Part shown: piece by piece, positions 55,301 to 64,000 of the stretch
Numbering within the stretch: the stretch's first letter is position 1
How the letters are laid out: every line of letters begins with the position of its first letter
NCBI GenBank assembly: GCA_025642065.1
Contig: JAODUP010000219.1
Coordinates: 186,001 to 250,000, forward strand
DNA: 64,000 nucleotides
Source: Paralvinella palmiformis
Lineage: Eukaryota > Annelida > Polychaeta > Terebellida > Alvinellidae
Reading direction: 5' to 3'
Translations under genes and position numbers: made by a program
The notes under the pieces: model-generated
The model's database searches: none
Told to the model about the DNA's origin: nothing
The model's input: the letters and a program-made list of their open reading frames with translations, nothing else

Positions 55301-58049
55301 TATGGGTGAGCTGAATTGAACCCATAACCTGGACATTTGGAGTGCAATGTTCTAACTGCTGAATTATTGGAGCACTCAGTGATCACATAATGTAGACTAT
55401 ACACTTCTGGATAAATACTTGCTACTCTGAAGGTGCATCCTGATGAAACATTCCAGAGGTTTTCATCACTCACTCACTCACTTTCAAACACGATTGTAAT
55501 GTTAAAATGCCTTCACTGAAAGTTGCACTAAATACTAACCCTCTAGCTTCATGCCTGCTGCCAGACAACGTTTAAATCGACACGCCGGACATTTCTTCCT
55601 GTTTGCTATAGAGACCATACACTCGCCATTCCTGTGACATATGAATGCTTTCTTGTTTTGGACTGTTCTTTTGAAGAAACCTTTACAACTTTCACATGAG
55701 TAGATTCCATAATGATACCCTGAAAATAAATAAACAATAATTAATAAGCACAGGGTGTGTGTGTGTGTGTGTGTGTGTGTGATAGAAAGATCCAATGTAG
55801 TTTACACAAGCCATTTTATTACCTCATTAATATTCACCTATTATCAAAAGTGACATTGAGGAACAATCCATAAAATCTGACTGCGGTGATGTGTTACTTT
55901 TTAACTGTCCCCTCGCGGCCAGACAACAATTTAACATAGACAGACCCGAAGAAGTCCAACTGGAATTTTACAGTTTTTAAAGAACTTTTGTATTCGACAA
56001 CCCGTCGCCGGATTAGTTCTTCTAGACTCAACCGAAATGACTGACACTACAAAGTAACGGTGGCTTAATGCATAAAACTAAAAAAAGGGTCGTACAAATC
56101 GGATGTAAGCTTTGAAACGGAGAACCGCTAGGCTAATTAAAACTAAACTTAACCAGGCGTAAATTTAATATGGCTGGGTAGTGGATTTGTGGTTTTGTTA
56201 GAAGCGGGAACCGGGCGGGCTACTTTCGTTTCCGATGTCGATGAGACGCCGCTTTATGTCATTGTAGGCCCAACAATATCAGATCCCGGTCTCTTTGTTG
56301 ATCCTCTCCTACTCAATTTCTTAACAAAACCATCGTGGATGTATTAAGTAGTTAGTTCAAACAAAAACTAAAAACACTTTATCCGCCACACAATGTACAA
56401 CTTCAACATTTTAGGATCAATTCATTCCAATTCTCAAAACAACTATTCAATCAGAACGCCATCAGACATGATCTGAACATGCCTTTAGCCATCCACCTGT
56501 CGAAATGGATGGCTTGCGATCCGTGCAGATATCTTGAAAATAAACTGGACAGTTGGATTCTGCTCTCCTCCACGGGACGTTCTTAATTGTCCTGTGCTCA
56601 AGTACTTAAAAGGAGAAGATTTCAATTCATTGCCCAGACAACACCTGTGGATATAGAAATCACTCCTCGCCACAAAGACAATGCGTCAAGTGATTTTCTC
56701 TGCCTTACTTCAAGCTAAAAACCTGTATCCCGAGACACCCAACTTCCAAAATAAGCCCCCAAATCACTTCTGAACTACCATTCCTGTGGTTGAGTGACAT
56801 ATGTTAGTTATTCTGCCTCAAAAAACACCTCTATGGCCAAGTGGCTAATGCTGTGTGGGAGGTCTTGGGTTCGAATGGGACTATAGTAGGAGGAGGTTTT
56901 CATCCAGCCAGGCAACTGGTAAGGTTTTCTTCGCCAAATATTGTAAATTCTAAATTTATTTAGAATTAGTCGCCGTAGTGAAGCCATAAATTACAGACCA
57001 TATATGCGTCTTCCTCATTTGAGGTAGCTAAGCCATGTAAAATAACTCATTTCGGCCATTATTAAAATGACACTATTAAGTCAAAATCACATTTTCGATG
57101 TAACACGAAACTAAATCTACTCAGCTGCTCGCTTACCTGAGACTCTGTCCCCACAAACAGGACATGCAATTGGTGCACCAGGAGGCAATACATGAGAGCC
57201 TGGATTTCCTGGTTGATTCATCATGGCATTCACTGCCGACGCCACTGCATGGTATACTATTGTGCCCTGGCTCGTAGATATGGCAACGGGTTCATCGCCG
57301 ATCTGACTTGAATTGAGGATATACGCAGTGGCACTGTCCTTATTTTCACTACCCATGTCAACGATGTGCACCTTCTGTTGGTCATTTGGCGAGCTGCTGC
57401 CCTCTACATTATCCGGCCGATACGATGTCTGTACGACGGTCTCTGTAACAACGTTATCTACGTCAGTTATTGTGATTCCATCTACGGATGAAGGCACTGT
57501 GGACTGCACTGAACCATCGGGACTCGTCTTTATCGTAATTTTAGAATTTGTCTGGATGTATCCCGACTCGATTGAGTCTTTGTTTTGTTTGCCCTCTCCA
57601 TGGTTGCCAATTAAAGTCACCACTCCCGCCGAGTTCTCCGCAACTCTTGGCAACATGTTCTCCAGGTCACTGGCACCTTGATGCTGATTCCCGTTTTCGA
57701 GTTTCACAACCATCATGACATTGTCGGAGCCATTCTCGCATCCAGAATGCCCACTGCCCACATTTTGGACTACAAATATCGTGTTGCCCGCTTGAACTGG
57801 CTGTTGACCCATGGCTGCTATGGCTTCCTGAATCTGTTCCAGAGAGTGTCCTTGACCCTCGATGGTGATCACCTGTTGATACTTGGAGTCGCGGTCGATA
57901 TAAATCGGTGGTTTGGTATCTTCCTTTTCGGTATGCTCGCCATTGTGAAGACGAATGCTGTCCTGAGGCAGGGAAGATTTTGCCGAGATTGTGTGCGTTA
58001 TTGCCTGCAACAAGGCAGGAGATATACCAATCTCGTTACTACCAGACAT
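48540..58049 (-). CDS. Nuclear receptor with NR5-type P-box, complete, 7 coding exons
   Basis: A ligand-type transcription factor of 688 aa (2067 nt, all GT-AG introns, phases agree). Exon A codes a long A/B region (about 290 aa, rich in Gly, Ser, Gln; starts [20 protein letters not shown]). The DNA-binding domain (about 295-370) has two C4 fingers: [10 protein letters not shown], then P-box CESCKG with [10 protein letters not shown], then [22 protein letters not shown]-terminal extension follows ([18 protein letters not shown]). The ligand-binding domain comprises [19 protein letters not shown] (helix 3), [35 protein letters not shown] and the AF-2 helix LLSELLKGD. The P-box and the DDQ..LLQNCW motif point to NR5 (FTZ-F1/HR39/SF-1), but the extension lacks the FTZ-F1 box and AIRED recalls NR6. 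It likely binds extended half-sites as a monomer (inference). Confidence 0.93.
48860..49020. repeat. (TG)n, (AT)n and (CA)n microsatellites in receptor intron F-G
   Basis: TG/AT compound at about 48868-48912 and CA/AT compound at 48966-49003. The phrase ATATCTTTTAAGCAATATTA occurs after each compound, so the segment is a local duplication of about 110 bp. Confidence 0.85.
49250..49351 (-). CDS. Nuclear receptor exon F
   Basis: 102 nt: [20 protein letters not shown] then [13 protein letters not shown] (helices 8-10). Acceptor ACTTACAG, donor CAG|GTATTT. It corresponds to NR5 'NPDVKGL...' sequence. Confidence 0.92.
49611..49773 (-). repeat. SINE, family B, in receptor intron E-F
   Basis: TATGGTCATTTTTCAGCACA and GGGTGGCCTAAATGGGCCAA match the family-B 3' body in antisense. 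It is diverged, with a tRNA-like part (GGGCTTGAACCCAGG) at the right. Confidence 0.65.
49936..50191 (-). CDS. Nuclear receptor exon E: ligand-binding domain helices 4-8
   Basis: [20 protein letters not shown] begins the exon, the classic NR helix 4-5 signature; it ends [11 protein letters not shown]. Acceptor ATCTACAG, donor CTG|GTTAGT. Confidence 0.95.
50192..51970. other. Receptor intron D-E, nothing recognised
   Basis: 1.8 kb of AT-rich intron with an (ATT)n tract at about 51390-51412 and (AT)n near 51868-51895. Confidence 0.5.
51971..52177 (-). CDS. Nuclear receptor exon D: start of ligand-binding domain
   Basis: [19 protein letters not shown], an acidic stretch (TEDEEEQ), then the helix-3 motif [20 protein letters not shown]. 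Acceptor GTCATCAG, donor TCG|GTAAGT. Confidence 0.93.
52178..53510. other. Receptor intron C-D
   Basis: (AT)n at 52272-52305 and near 52710-52727. At 53115-53215 a segment resembles 40035-40110 (CCCACAAACACAGGTATG...CCTGAAGGTTT). Confidence 0.5.
53511..53767 (-). CDS. Nuclear receptor exon C: C-terminal extension and hinge
   Basis: Begins [19 protein letters not shown], then a basic hinge and a Ser/Thr-rich stretch ([20 protein letters not shown]). Acceptor TCTGACAG, donor CAG|GTATTA, ends phase 0. Confidence 0.93.
53768..55037. other. Receptor intron B-C, left part
   Basis: A (CA)n tract at 53906-53929; otherwise AT-rich with no exon recognised. Confidence 0.5.
55038..55232 (-). repeat. 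SINE, family B, with internal 20-bp duplication
   Basis: Antisense family-B body (TTATGGCCACCATTGTGAAC, AACCTCCAAGGGTAATAAGG), tRNA part with GATTTGAACCTGGG. The phrase CATGCTACCAGTTAGATCAC is repeated in tandem at 55183-55221. A further tRNA-like fragment follows at 55280-55470. Confidence 0.75.
55540..55719 (-). CDS. Nuclear receptor exon B: DNA-binding domain
   Basis: Starts [20 protein letters not shown] and ends [11 protein letters not shown], with acceptor TTATTTTCAG and donor GAGG|GTTAGT. It carries six of the eight zinc-binding cysteines and the P-box. Confidence 0.96.
56187..56333 (+). repeat. Dispersed repeat D, copy 2
   Basis: Same orientation partner of 13713-13890 (GATGAGACGCCGC, CATTGTAGGCC). 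It lies in receptor intron A-B; the adjoining 55800-56180 and 56340-56820 hold nothing recognised. Confidence 0.65.
56828..57063 (+). repeat. tRNA-derived SINE, family C, in receptor intron A-B
   Basis: Best-preserved copy: A-box-like ATGGCCAAGTGGCTAATGC, B box GGGTTCGAATGGG, body ATTTATTTAGAATTAGTCGC, end CATTTCGGCCATTATT. It ends 73 bp from the donor of receptor exon A, antisense to the gene. Confidence 0.8.
57137..58049 (-). CDS. Nuclear receptor exon A: A/B domain and first finger half
   Basis: ATG at 58049, 22 nt after an acceptor (TTTATTTCAG before 58071), so a non-coding 5' exon exists. 913 nt to donor TCAG|GTAAGC at 57136, ending after [10 protein letters not shown] in phase 1. The ORF running up to 58181 extends past the acceptor and is not coding there. 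Confidence 0.92.
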
Positions 58050-58071
58050 TGTCACATCTTTGTGGATACAT

Positions 58072-59508
58072 CTGAAATAAACAATTGGTAATATCACGCT
58101 TATGTTCACTTTACACATAGAAAGCACAATAAAAACAGATTTATCAGTAATGATGAACAAGTGAAAATTATGAGAACACAAACAGTAGAAAATTAAGGAT
58201 AATTCCAGTCACTTGTCTTTTAAGATGTATAACAATCTGTTTATTATACTGGAGTGTAACACACAAAACCATTCACTTCATCTCTCTAGCAAGCCGACCA
58301 GTTTTTTCGTGCAAAATTTCCCACATTAAATCAAATCTCACTTACCTTAAAAAAGAAGCATTTAGCAAAACAAAACTTTCACAAGCCCAAAATGTTTGCA
58401 ATGGTCTTAATGTTTTAATCCAGTGAACAAAATGTTGTGTATGTGTTTCTAACTTATTTGAGATCAACTAGAACACAGTCAATGTGTTATCAACCCTACT
58501 CCAGAAAAATTCCTGATACAATTCACTAAATGTTTACAGATAGTTAACTTTCTGACCATCTGATATGTTTAGTGTGTACTGATAATGTAACAGAGTATTA
58601 TTAATAGGTACTTATAGTGATTGCCAGATGATAGGCAAAAATCTTATAATTAATATCAAAACTCAGCGAGATGTTGCAAAAAGGCCTGCTGTATATGTCT
58701 TAATCAAAACCTGAAAGTTTTACAACAATAATAATAGTAAATTTATAATAATTTATAATAATATTACAATACAGTAAACTACAGAGGGTATGATGATGTA
58801 AGTCAAATTAACAGGTAATGTTGCATCCTATCAAGGCCACAATTGTTTCCACATAAAAATACCTGAAACAGCTCAATCATCTATAATTATGTAACACAGT
58901 ATATATAACACATCAGAACATTCTGCCTGAAAGATCTCTTTTGATCCGACCACAATCTTTGTACTTATCTGATGCCTCACTAAAATGACTTTGTTAAGTA
59001 GCTCTGTCCAAGTGTGTGTGATATATGGTCATCAAAGTTTTTTCCCAAGACAAACTGCTCAAAGGGTGCCGACATCTTTCGAACTCTCTCACAATGAAGA
59101 TGCTGGAGCGATGTTTCCAGTTCGGTTCTGGAAACGTTTGCCGCCGAAGCTTTTTCACCACCAGACCTATTCTTCAGTGAACACTAATTTCCGTGAGCTC
59201 ATTTGCGACTAAAATTTGGGCACACACACACACACACACACAATCAATATAACATACTTTCTACTGAAATAATTCTACCTTATTAGAGTTATGCTGGCAT
59301 CTGACAAAAAGGTATTCTGCAAAACATTATAATGTGTGTGTTATTGTTAATTATCAATGATAACATCAAGGTTACTAACCCGAGTTAGCAAGCTGTACTG
59401 GTATCCTTTTATTAGTTTTAAATTTAGAGTGACGTGGTGATACAATTAACAATAATCACATTAACATAATCCGAATTGTTTTCAACAAACATTAACTTCT
59501 ATATAGGC
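58072..59508. other. Receptor 5' intron or upstream region
   Basis: No exon is recognisable. A (CA)n tract lies at 59221-59242. The acceptor at 58071 shows that transcription starts further right, but no 5' exon could be placed. Confidence 0.5.
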
Positions 59509-59704
59509 TATGATGATGATGATGATTGATGTTTTACGGCCATTTTTGGGCACAAGGTAGGCTAAATGGGCCGAGTGACCTCCAAAGGTAATGAGGCGAA
59601 GTCAAATATGGAACAACCTTCAGATATGCCCGCACCGAGATTTGAACAGGGGTGGTAGTGATCTGTAGTCCAACACGCTACCGCTAGACCATGGAGGCGC
59701 CCCA
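59509..59704 (-). repeat. tRNA-derived SINE, family B
   Basis: Complete antisense copy: (ATG)n tail at 59509-59525, GTAGGCTAAATGGGCCGAGT, a B-box complement (GAGATTTGAACAGG) and an A-box complement (GCTACCGCTAGACCA), end GGCGCCCC. Confidence 0.85.
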
Positions 59705-60607
59705 TTATATAGGCTATGATATATCTGTCTAATATATTATATTAGATAGTTTTTTTAAATATCTCAAACAGCAACTGTACTGCAGAAGGTTTGACTTTTA
59801 TCAATTTCACCACTGAACCATATGAATGTTTTACTATTTACACACACGCACACAACTTATTGCTGCAGTTAATAAAATTTGGCATAATGCTAAACATCAT
59901 TGAATTAAGTTTAAAGGTTTTCTTCTAATCTTGTAACTAACAATTCAGTTTTGAACAATCAACAAACATTAAACACGATATAAATTAGCTGATGGTGAAG
60001 TCATTATCAGTTAATAATACAATGACTATAATAATAATCATCTATACACCACATTATGCACAGCTGGACACATGAGCTAGGAGTATAAGATGGTCTACAT
60101 CATCACGTAGTGTACATACACCGTCTGTACCAGCCAGGCAAGGCCATATAACACACCCACAGGTCATCTTGGGTCAAGGCCAAGTACCAGCTGAAGCCAG
60201 CCTGACAATGGCCGGTGTTTAACATGAAAACGTCATTACATAGAAAAAAGACCAACGATCAATATTGACTAGGAAACAAAACTGTGTGTATATAAGAGAA
60301 GGATGACTTAAAAACAAACAAATAAACTTTTTGACTATATAGACCAAACTATGAACACCTTTCCCTCTCCCTCCCTCTATTTCTCTCTCTCACTCACAAA
60401 CACACACACACAAACAGCGTTGAGCCAGTCTACGTCAATATTATATCAATCAATAAATTATCAGTATGTTTTGTGATGTTTTAATAAGGATTCTCTCAAG
60501 GAACAGCAGGTAATAGAAATAAAAACAGGATTGATAGATTATCTTGTTCCCTCTCCGAAGGAACTAACACCGGATTAGAGACCACCAGCTGACCGGGATG
60601 AGAGAGC

Positions 60608-60643
<36 letters not shown>

Positions 60644-62072
60644 GGTCCCATAACAAAACAGGGACCACTGTAAGCCAAATGCAATAATGAAAACACACAA
60701 TCATTTTTTTTAAACGGCCAAGTTATAAAGTTCAGTTAGAACAAACTGAAACCCCCTCCCCCGGAACAACGAACGGTTAATAGGCTCTCAGATAGGTTCT
60801 TGGTGTTGAAAACAGTTAAACAACTAACAAAGTAGCCAAGACTGCTGAAAACCAAAACCCAAAAAACACCCGACAATATATCACCATGGAAACAGATTTT
60901 CCAATATGTCTGACGTCATCCGATAAAGCATTCCTTAAAGTGTTCTCTCCAAACACACAAGGGGAGTGAGAGATGGGGGGGGGGGGAGAGGGACGGGTAG
61001 TATGGCAAACATGAGAATGGCAATGAAGAAATACAATAATTAACATTTAAAAGCTGCAATATTTATAAATATGATAGGAAAGACTGCTAGAGATCCGTTT
61101 GACAGATGGGCAACAAACTGTTTCGATTTCAAATCGGAAATGGGAATCAGACCTGTTTGTGGCAGCCTGCTCCGAAAATCTGGTCTAATATCGTAGTAGA
61201 TAAAACTCCAGTAAGTAAGCAGGCTGTGTTGCCTTGATAACATCTGAATTTAAAAAAAAGCCTCTAAATACAATAGGCTATTAATGTTGATCGGTCGTGG
61301 TAGTCAAGGTCATCAAGATTGTCAAGGTCATCAGACTGACATCGACGTTATCAGTCTGGTAGCTTGTACATCATAACAAAACTACACAGCCTGACTGGAT
61401 CACCCAGAAGTGATAACAGCATATCAGTTAAGAGGCTCAGAAAATTTAAATGTGAAAAAATAACTGAAACTAGCTGAATAAGAAACTAGACCCAGTGTGG
61501 TAAAATAATAACTGATTACTTTTGTCTACACCAGACTGATAAAAAACACCTAAGATAACATTTGTGGAATCCGTACTGAAACAAACTGAACTGTGGTATC
61601 CCTGTATAACACACACACACACACACACACAGAGTTAAGAACTGGATCACATGACCTCAATCACCTTGATAACTGAGGGGGGGGGAACACCAATACCATA
61701 TTATCTTGTCTAGTTAATGCTATATACTATAATATAATACTATAAAGGGGTTTATTATCCAGTCTCCATGTGTCTAGTTACCTGTAAACATGTCTATGAT
61801 ATATAATATATTATCACACACACACACGCATTGCTACCAGATCCACGTTAACTCATGTGGAACTACCTGATAATATTGGCCATAATATATAATCTGACTA
61901 GTCAAGTAACATCAGACGTCGGGAGGGGGATATCCTACAATAGGAGCAGTCACACAGGTACGTTTCACTGTAGAATAACAACGTCTCCGGATATGGAGTG
62001 TGAACTATTGCTCTTCTGGACTGAATCCAGAGTACAGTCAGACTACTTCTAGGAAGTTTTCCCTTCCCCCAT

Positions 62073-62104
<32 letters not shown>

Positions 62105-63248
62105 CTCTCTCAAAATAAATAAAGTGAATTCTCAGATAAGGACCAGTTATCTTCCCTTATACCACACCGTCAGTGTCCAGAACCTGATATTCTGGATCAT
62201 CTGAAGCCAAGATAATTTATCCACTACCTAATTCAATAGCGCAGCTGACCCATATATAGAATTAACACATAAAATGATTTTTTAAAACTGATTTGTATTC
62301 CTTAATTATGAGTTTGAGGACCCCCCCCACACCCACACACATACACACAACCAGCTCTTCATTATGATTCTATATTACCTGTAATATAAAATAAACAAAG
62401 AGAACCTTGTTGTTTAGTTATGATCGACGATAACGAAATGATCCAATCTAAACTAAACAGTCACAGCTGGACTTAGATATTGATCTGAATACAACCAACT
62501 GATAATAATACTTAGTAAATGAGAACACACACACACACACACAGAGTCACACAGCTGCAGCTTTCAGAACAACTGACAGTTGGACCATTTTACAGTTAGT
62601 TCTGGTTATCCCAAATAGCGTATCAGAGTTTTCAAAAAATATTTATACACTAGGGGCTGGCCTTGACCTAAGAATATCAATGTCATCTTACCACGAATCG
62701 CATTAATAATGGATTGAACTGGGCCGATTACTGGCCAATAGAAAATTAGCATGCACTGAAAGGTGTTATACGTCTGGCATTCTAATATGGTAACGGGTTA
62801 ATGTTATTGATGGGATGGCGTATAAACTAGGTATATGAAGCAGAAGACTGGAATTTGCCAAATGACGAGTGGCTAAAACTTGTTATTGATGTATAAGCTC
62901 GTTAACATACATCGTATTGCACGTATAGGTTTACGGATTTAAATTGGTTGAAATTTAAGTTTTTAATGGATGTTGTTCCATCACATAAACATATTCTAAC
63001 ACACACACACACACACACCTTTCATCATTAACCCAACTAAATTCCTAGACAAAGTTCAATCTGAATCACACAGGAGCCAGACTATTACTTGTTTACTTTC
63101 TCTCTCCTGTTTCTCTAAGGCACATGTCCGGAAGTGCTATGTCCACAGAAGTCAAATGTCAACACAGTATCAATACAGTAGCTCAAAGTACAACAGATGG
63201 ACGGACCTACATCTCCCAGGAAATAAATCTCACACCCTACTGCAGATA
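59705..63248. other. Upstream region of the receptor gene, repeats only
   Basis: Simple repeats: (GA)n at about 60604-60645, poly-G/GA near 60975-60995, and CA tracts at 61609-61630, 62075-62100, 62526-62542 and 63000-63018. Any non-coding first exon of the receptor may be here but is not visible. Confidence 0.5.
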
Positions 63249-63437
63249 GATGATGATTATTGATGTGTTACGGCCACTTTTGTGCACTTGGTAGGCTAAA
63301 TGGGCCGAACGACCTCCAAAGCTAATGAAGCAACGTCAAAGATGAAACACCCTTCAGATATGGCCAAGCCGAGATTCGAACACGGGTGGTAGTGATCTGT
63401 GGTCCAACACGCTACCGCTAAACCAGGGAGGCGCCCC
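63249..63437 (-). repeat. tRNA-derived SINE, family B
   Basis: Complete antisense copy, very close to the one at 59509-59704: GTAGGCTAAATGGGCCGAAC, GAGATTCGAACACGGG (B-box complement), GCTACCGCTAAACCAGGGAG, end GGCGCCCC. Confidence 0.85.
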
Positions 63438-63616
63438 GCCGTACTACAGACAGGTTGTTTAATAAAATATGAAATATATCATAATACCTATATAATATGT
63501 TATACTGACAGGCGTCTATGAGGTTTAGTCAGTGTGTGTGTGTGTGTGTGAGGATTTGGAGATATATTAAGGACAGAATTCTCAAGGTTACACGCGCCCA
63601 ATCGGAATACAATTTT

Positions 63617-63630
63617 GTTGCTATAGCAAC
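63617..63630. promoter_or_regulatory. X-box-like RFX site (perfect 14-bp palindrome)
   Basis: GTTGCTATAGCAAC is its own reverse complement and fits the RFX X-box form (GTTGCY..RGCAAC). The surrounding 100 bp has CpGs (ACACGCGCCCAATCGG just before it, with a CCAAT box). A promoter near the right edge is plausible. Confidence 0.5.
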
Positions 63631-64000
63631 TGTTTCACAGCACCAACTACAAGTCCAGTTCAGTGGACAAATCCGAACTGCTATAATACTAACATGAACT
63701 AACTAAATGTTGTACTTACATCTACAGTTTTTAAAAGTACAAAAAACACAAGCTTGTGTTTTTCTCAGTATTTTTTCAAACTGAGTGTATACCAAGATGT
63801 TGTTTTAGTTTTAAGACAACGATATTTCACCATCTTTGATGATCATTTTATTGTGGGATAATCCCGAGTTACAGCAGTGTCCCGGATCATAATCCCGTTT
63901 ATACGCCAGTCAACGGACCGGACATTAACAACGTCCTATCGGGATATAAATCAAACACAAATTTGGCCGATATGGATCCTGATCACAGAACATAGTCAAT

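Noticed and set aside
57313..58091. Plus-strand ORFs of 122 and 137 codons
   Set aside because: Antisense shadows of the receptor A/B-domain exon.
57117..58181. Full 354-codon ORF as the receptor N-terminus
   Set aside because: Codons before MSGSNE lie across a strong splice acceptor at 58071, and codons after VSG lie past the donor at 57136.
1..64000. CRISPR arrays, operons, riboswitches or bacterial-type terminators
   Set aside because: The sequence is intron-containing animal DNA; regular tandem arrays found are all mono- to trinucleotide microsatellites.

Overview
The window is animal nuclear DNA: AT-rich, intron-rich, with GT-AG introns, many (AT)n and (CA)n microsatellites, tRNA-derived SINEs and decayed DNA transposons. 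The proteins and repeat style suggest a lophotrochozoan, most likely a mollusc; this is an inference and the species is not identifiable from sequence alone.

Four host genes can be assembled. (1) The 5' end of a PP6 catalytic subunit gene (PPP6C), minus strand: exons 2872-2940, 266-361 and 1-54, running off the left edge. Its exons are too short to stand out as long ORFs. (2) A complete seven-exon TTLL11-like tubulin polyglutamylase, minus strand, 28497 down to 16696 (625 aa as modelled). (3) A single-coding-exon type II membrane glycosyltransferase of the GT61/DUF563 group, plus strand, 40643-42484. (4) A complete seven-coding-exon nuclear receptor with an NR5-type P-box, minus strand, 58049 down to 48540 (688 aa), probably with a long 3' UTR toward 43.5 kb and an uncharted non-coding 5' exon. 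Genes 3 and 4 are convergent. PPP6C, TTLL11 and the NR5A1/NR6A1 pair all lie in human 9q33, so the window may preserve an old linkage group.

The rest is mainly mobile-element debris. 0.48-1.22 kb: pogo/Tigger-like element in PPP6C intron 1. 6.0-7.3 kb: hAT transposase pseudogene. 7.9-8.9 kb: unrecognised broken coding-like stretch. 9.59-10.33 kb: L1-type ORF1 without ORF2. 10.41-12.75 kb and 29.73-32.10 kb: two nearly identical 2.3-kb blocks in inverted orientation that bracket the whole TTLL11 gene; each holds a TIR-like element with a THAP-like first exon plus a tRNA-SINE. 32.38-32.72 kb: a third, partial copy. 33.41-35.79 kb: an internally deleted hAT element with TIRs, a 9-bp target duplication and a duplicated BED-finger segment. 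35.96-37.2 kb: decayed CR1-type LINE.

At least three tRNA-SINE families are scattered through introns. One abuts the GT61 coding exon and supplies its apparent upstream reading frame; another sits 39 bp from a TTLL11 splice donor. No CRISPR, operon or prokaryotic features are present. The observations most worth following are the inverted blocks around TTLL11, the possible ancient linkage, the unusual nuclear receptor, and the hAT element.
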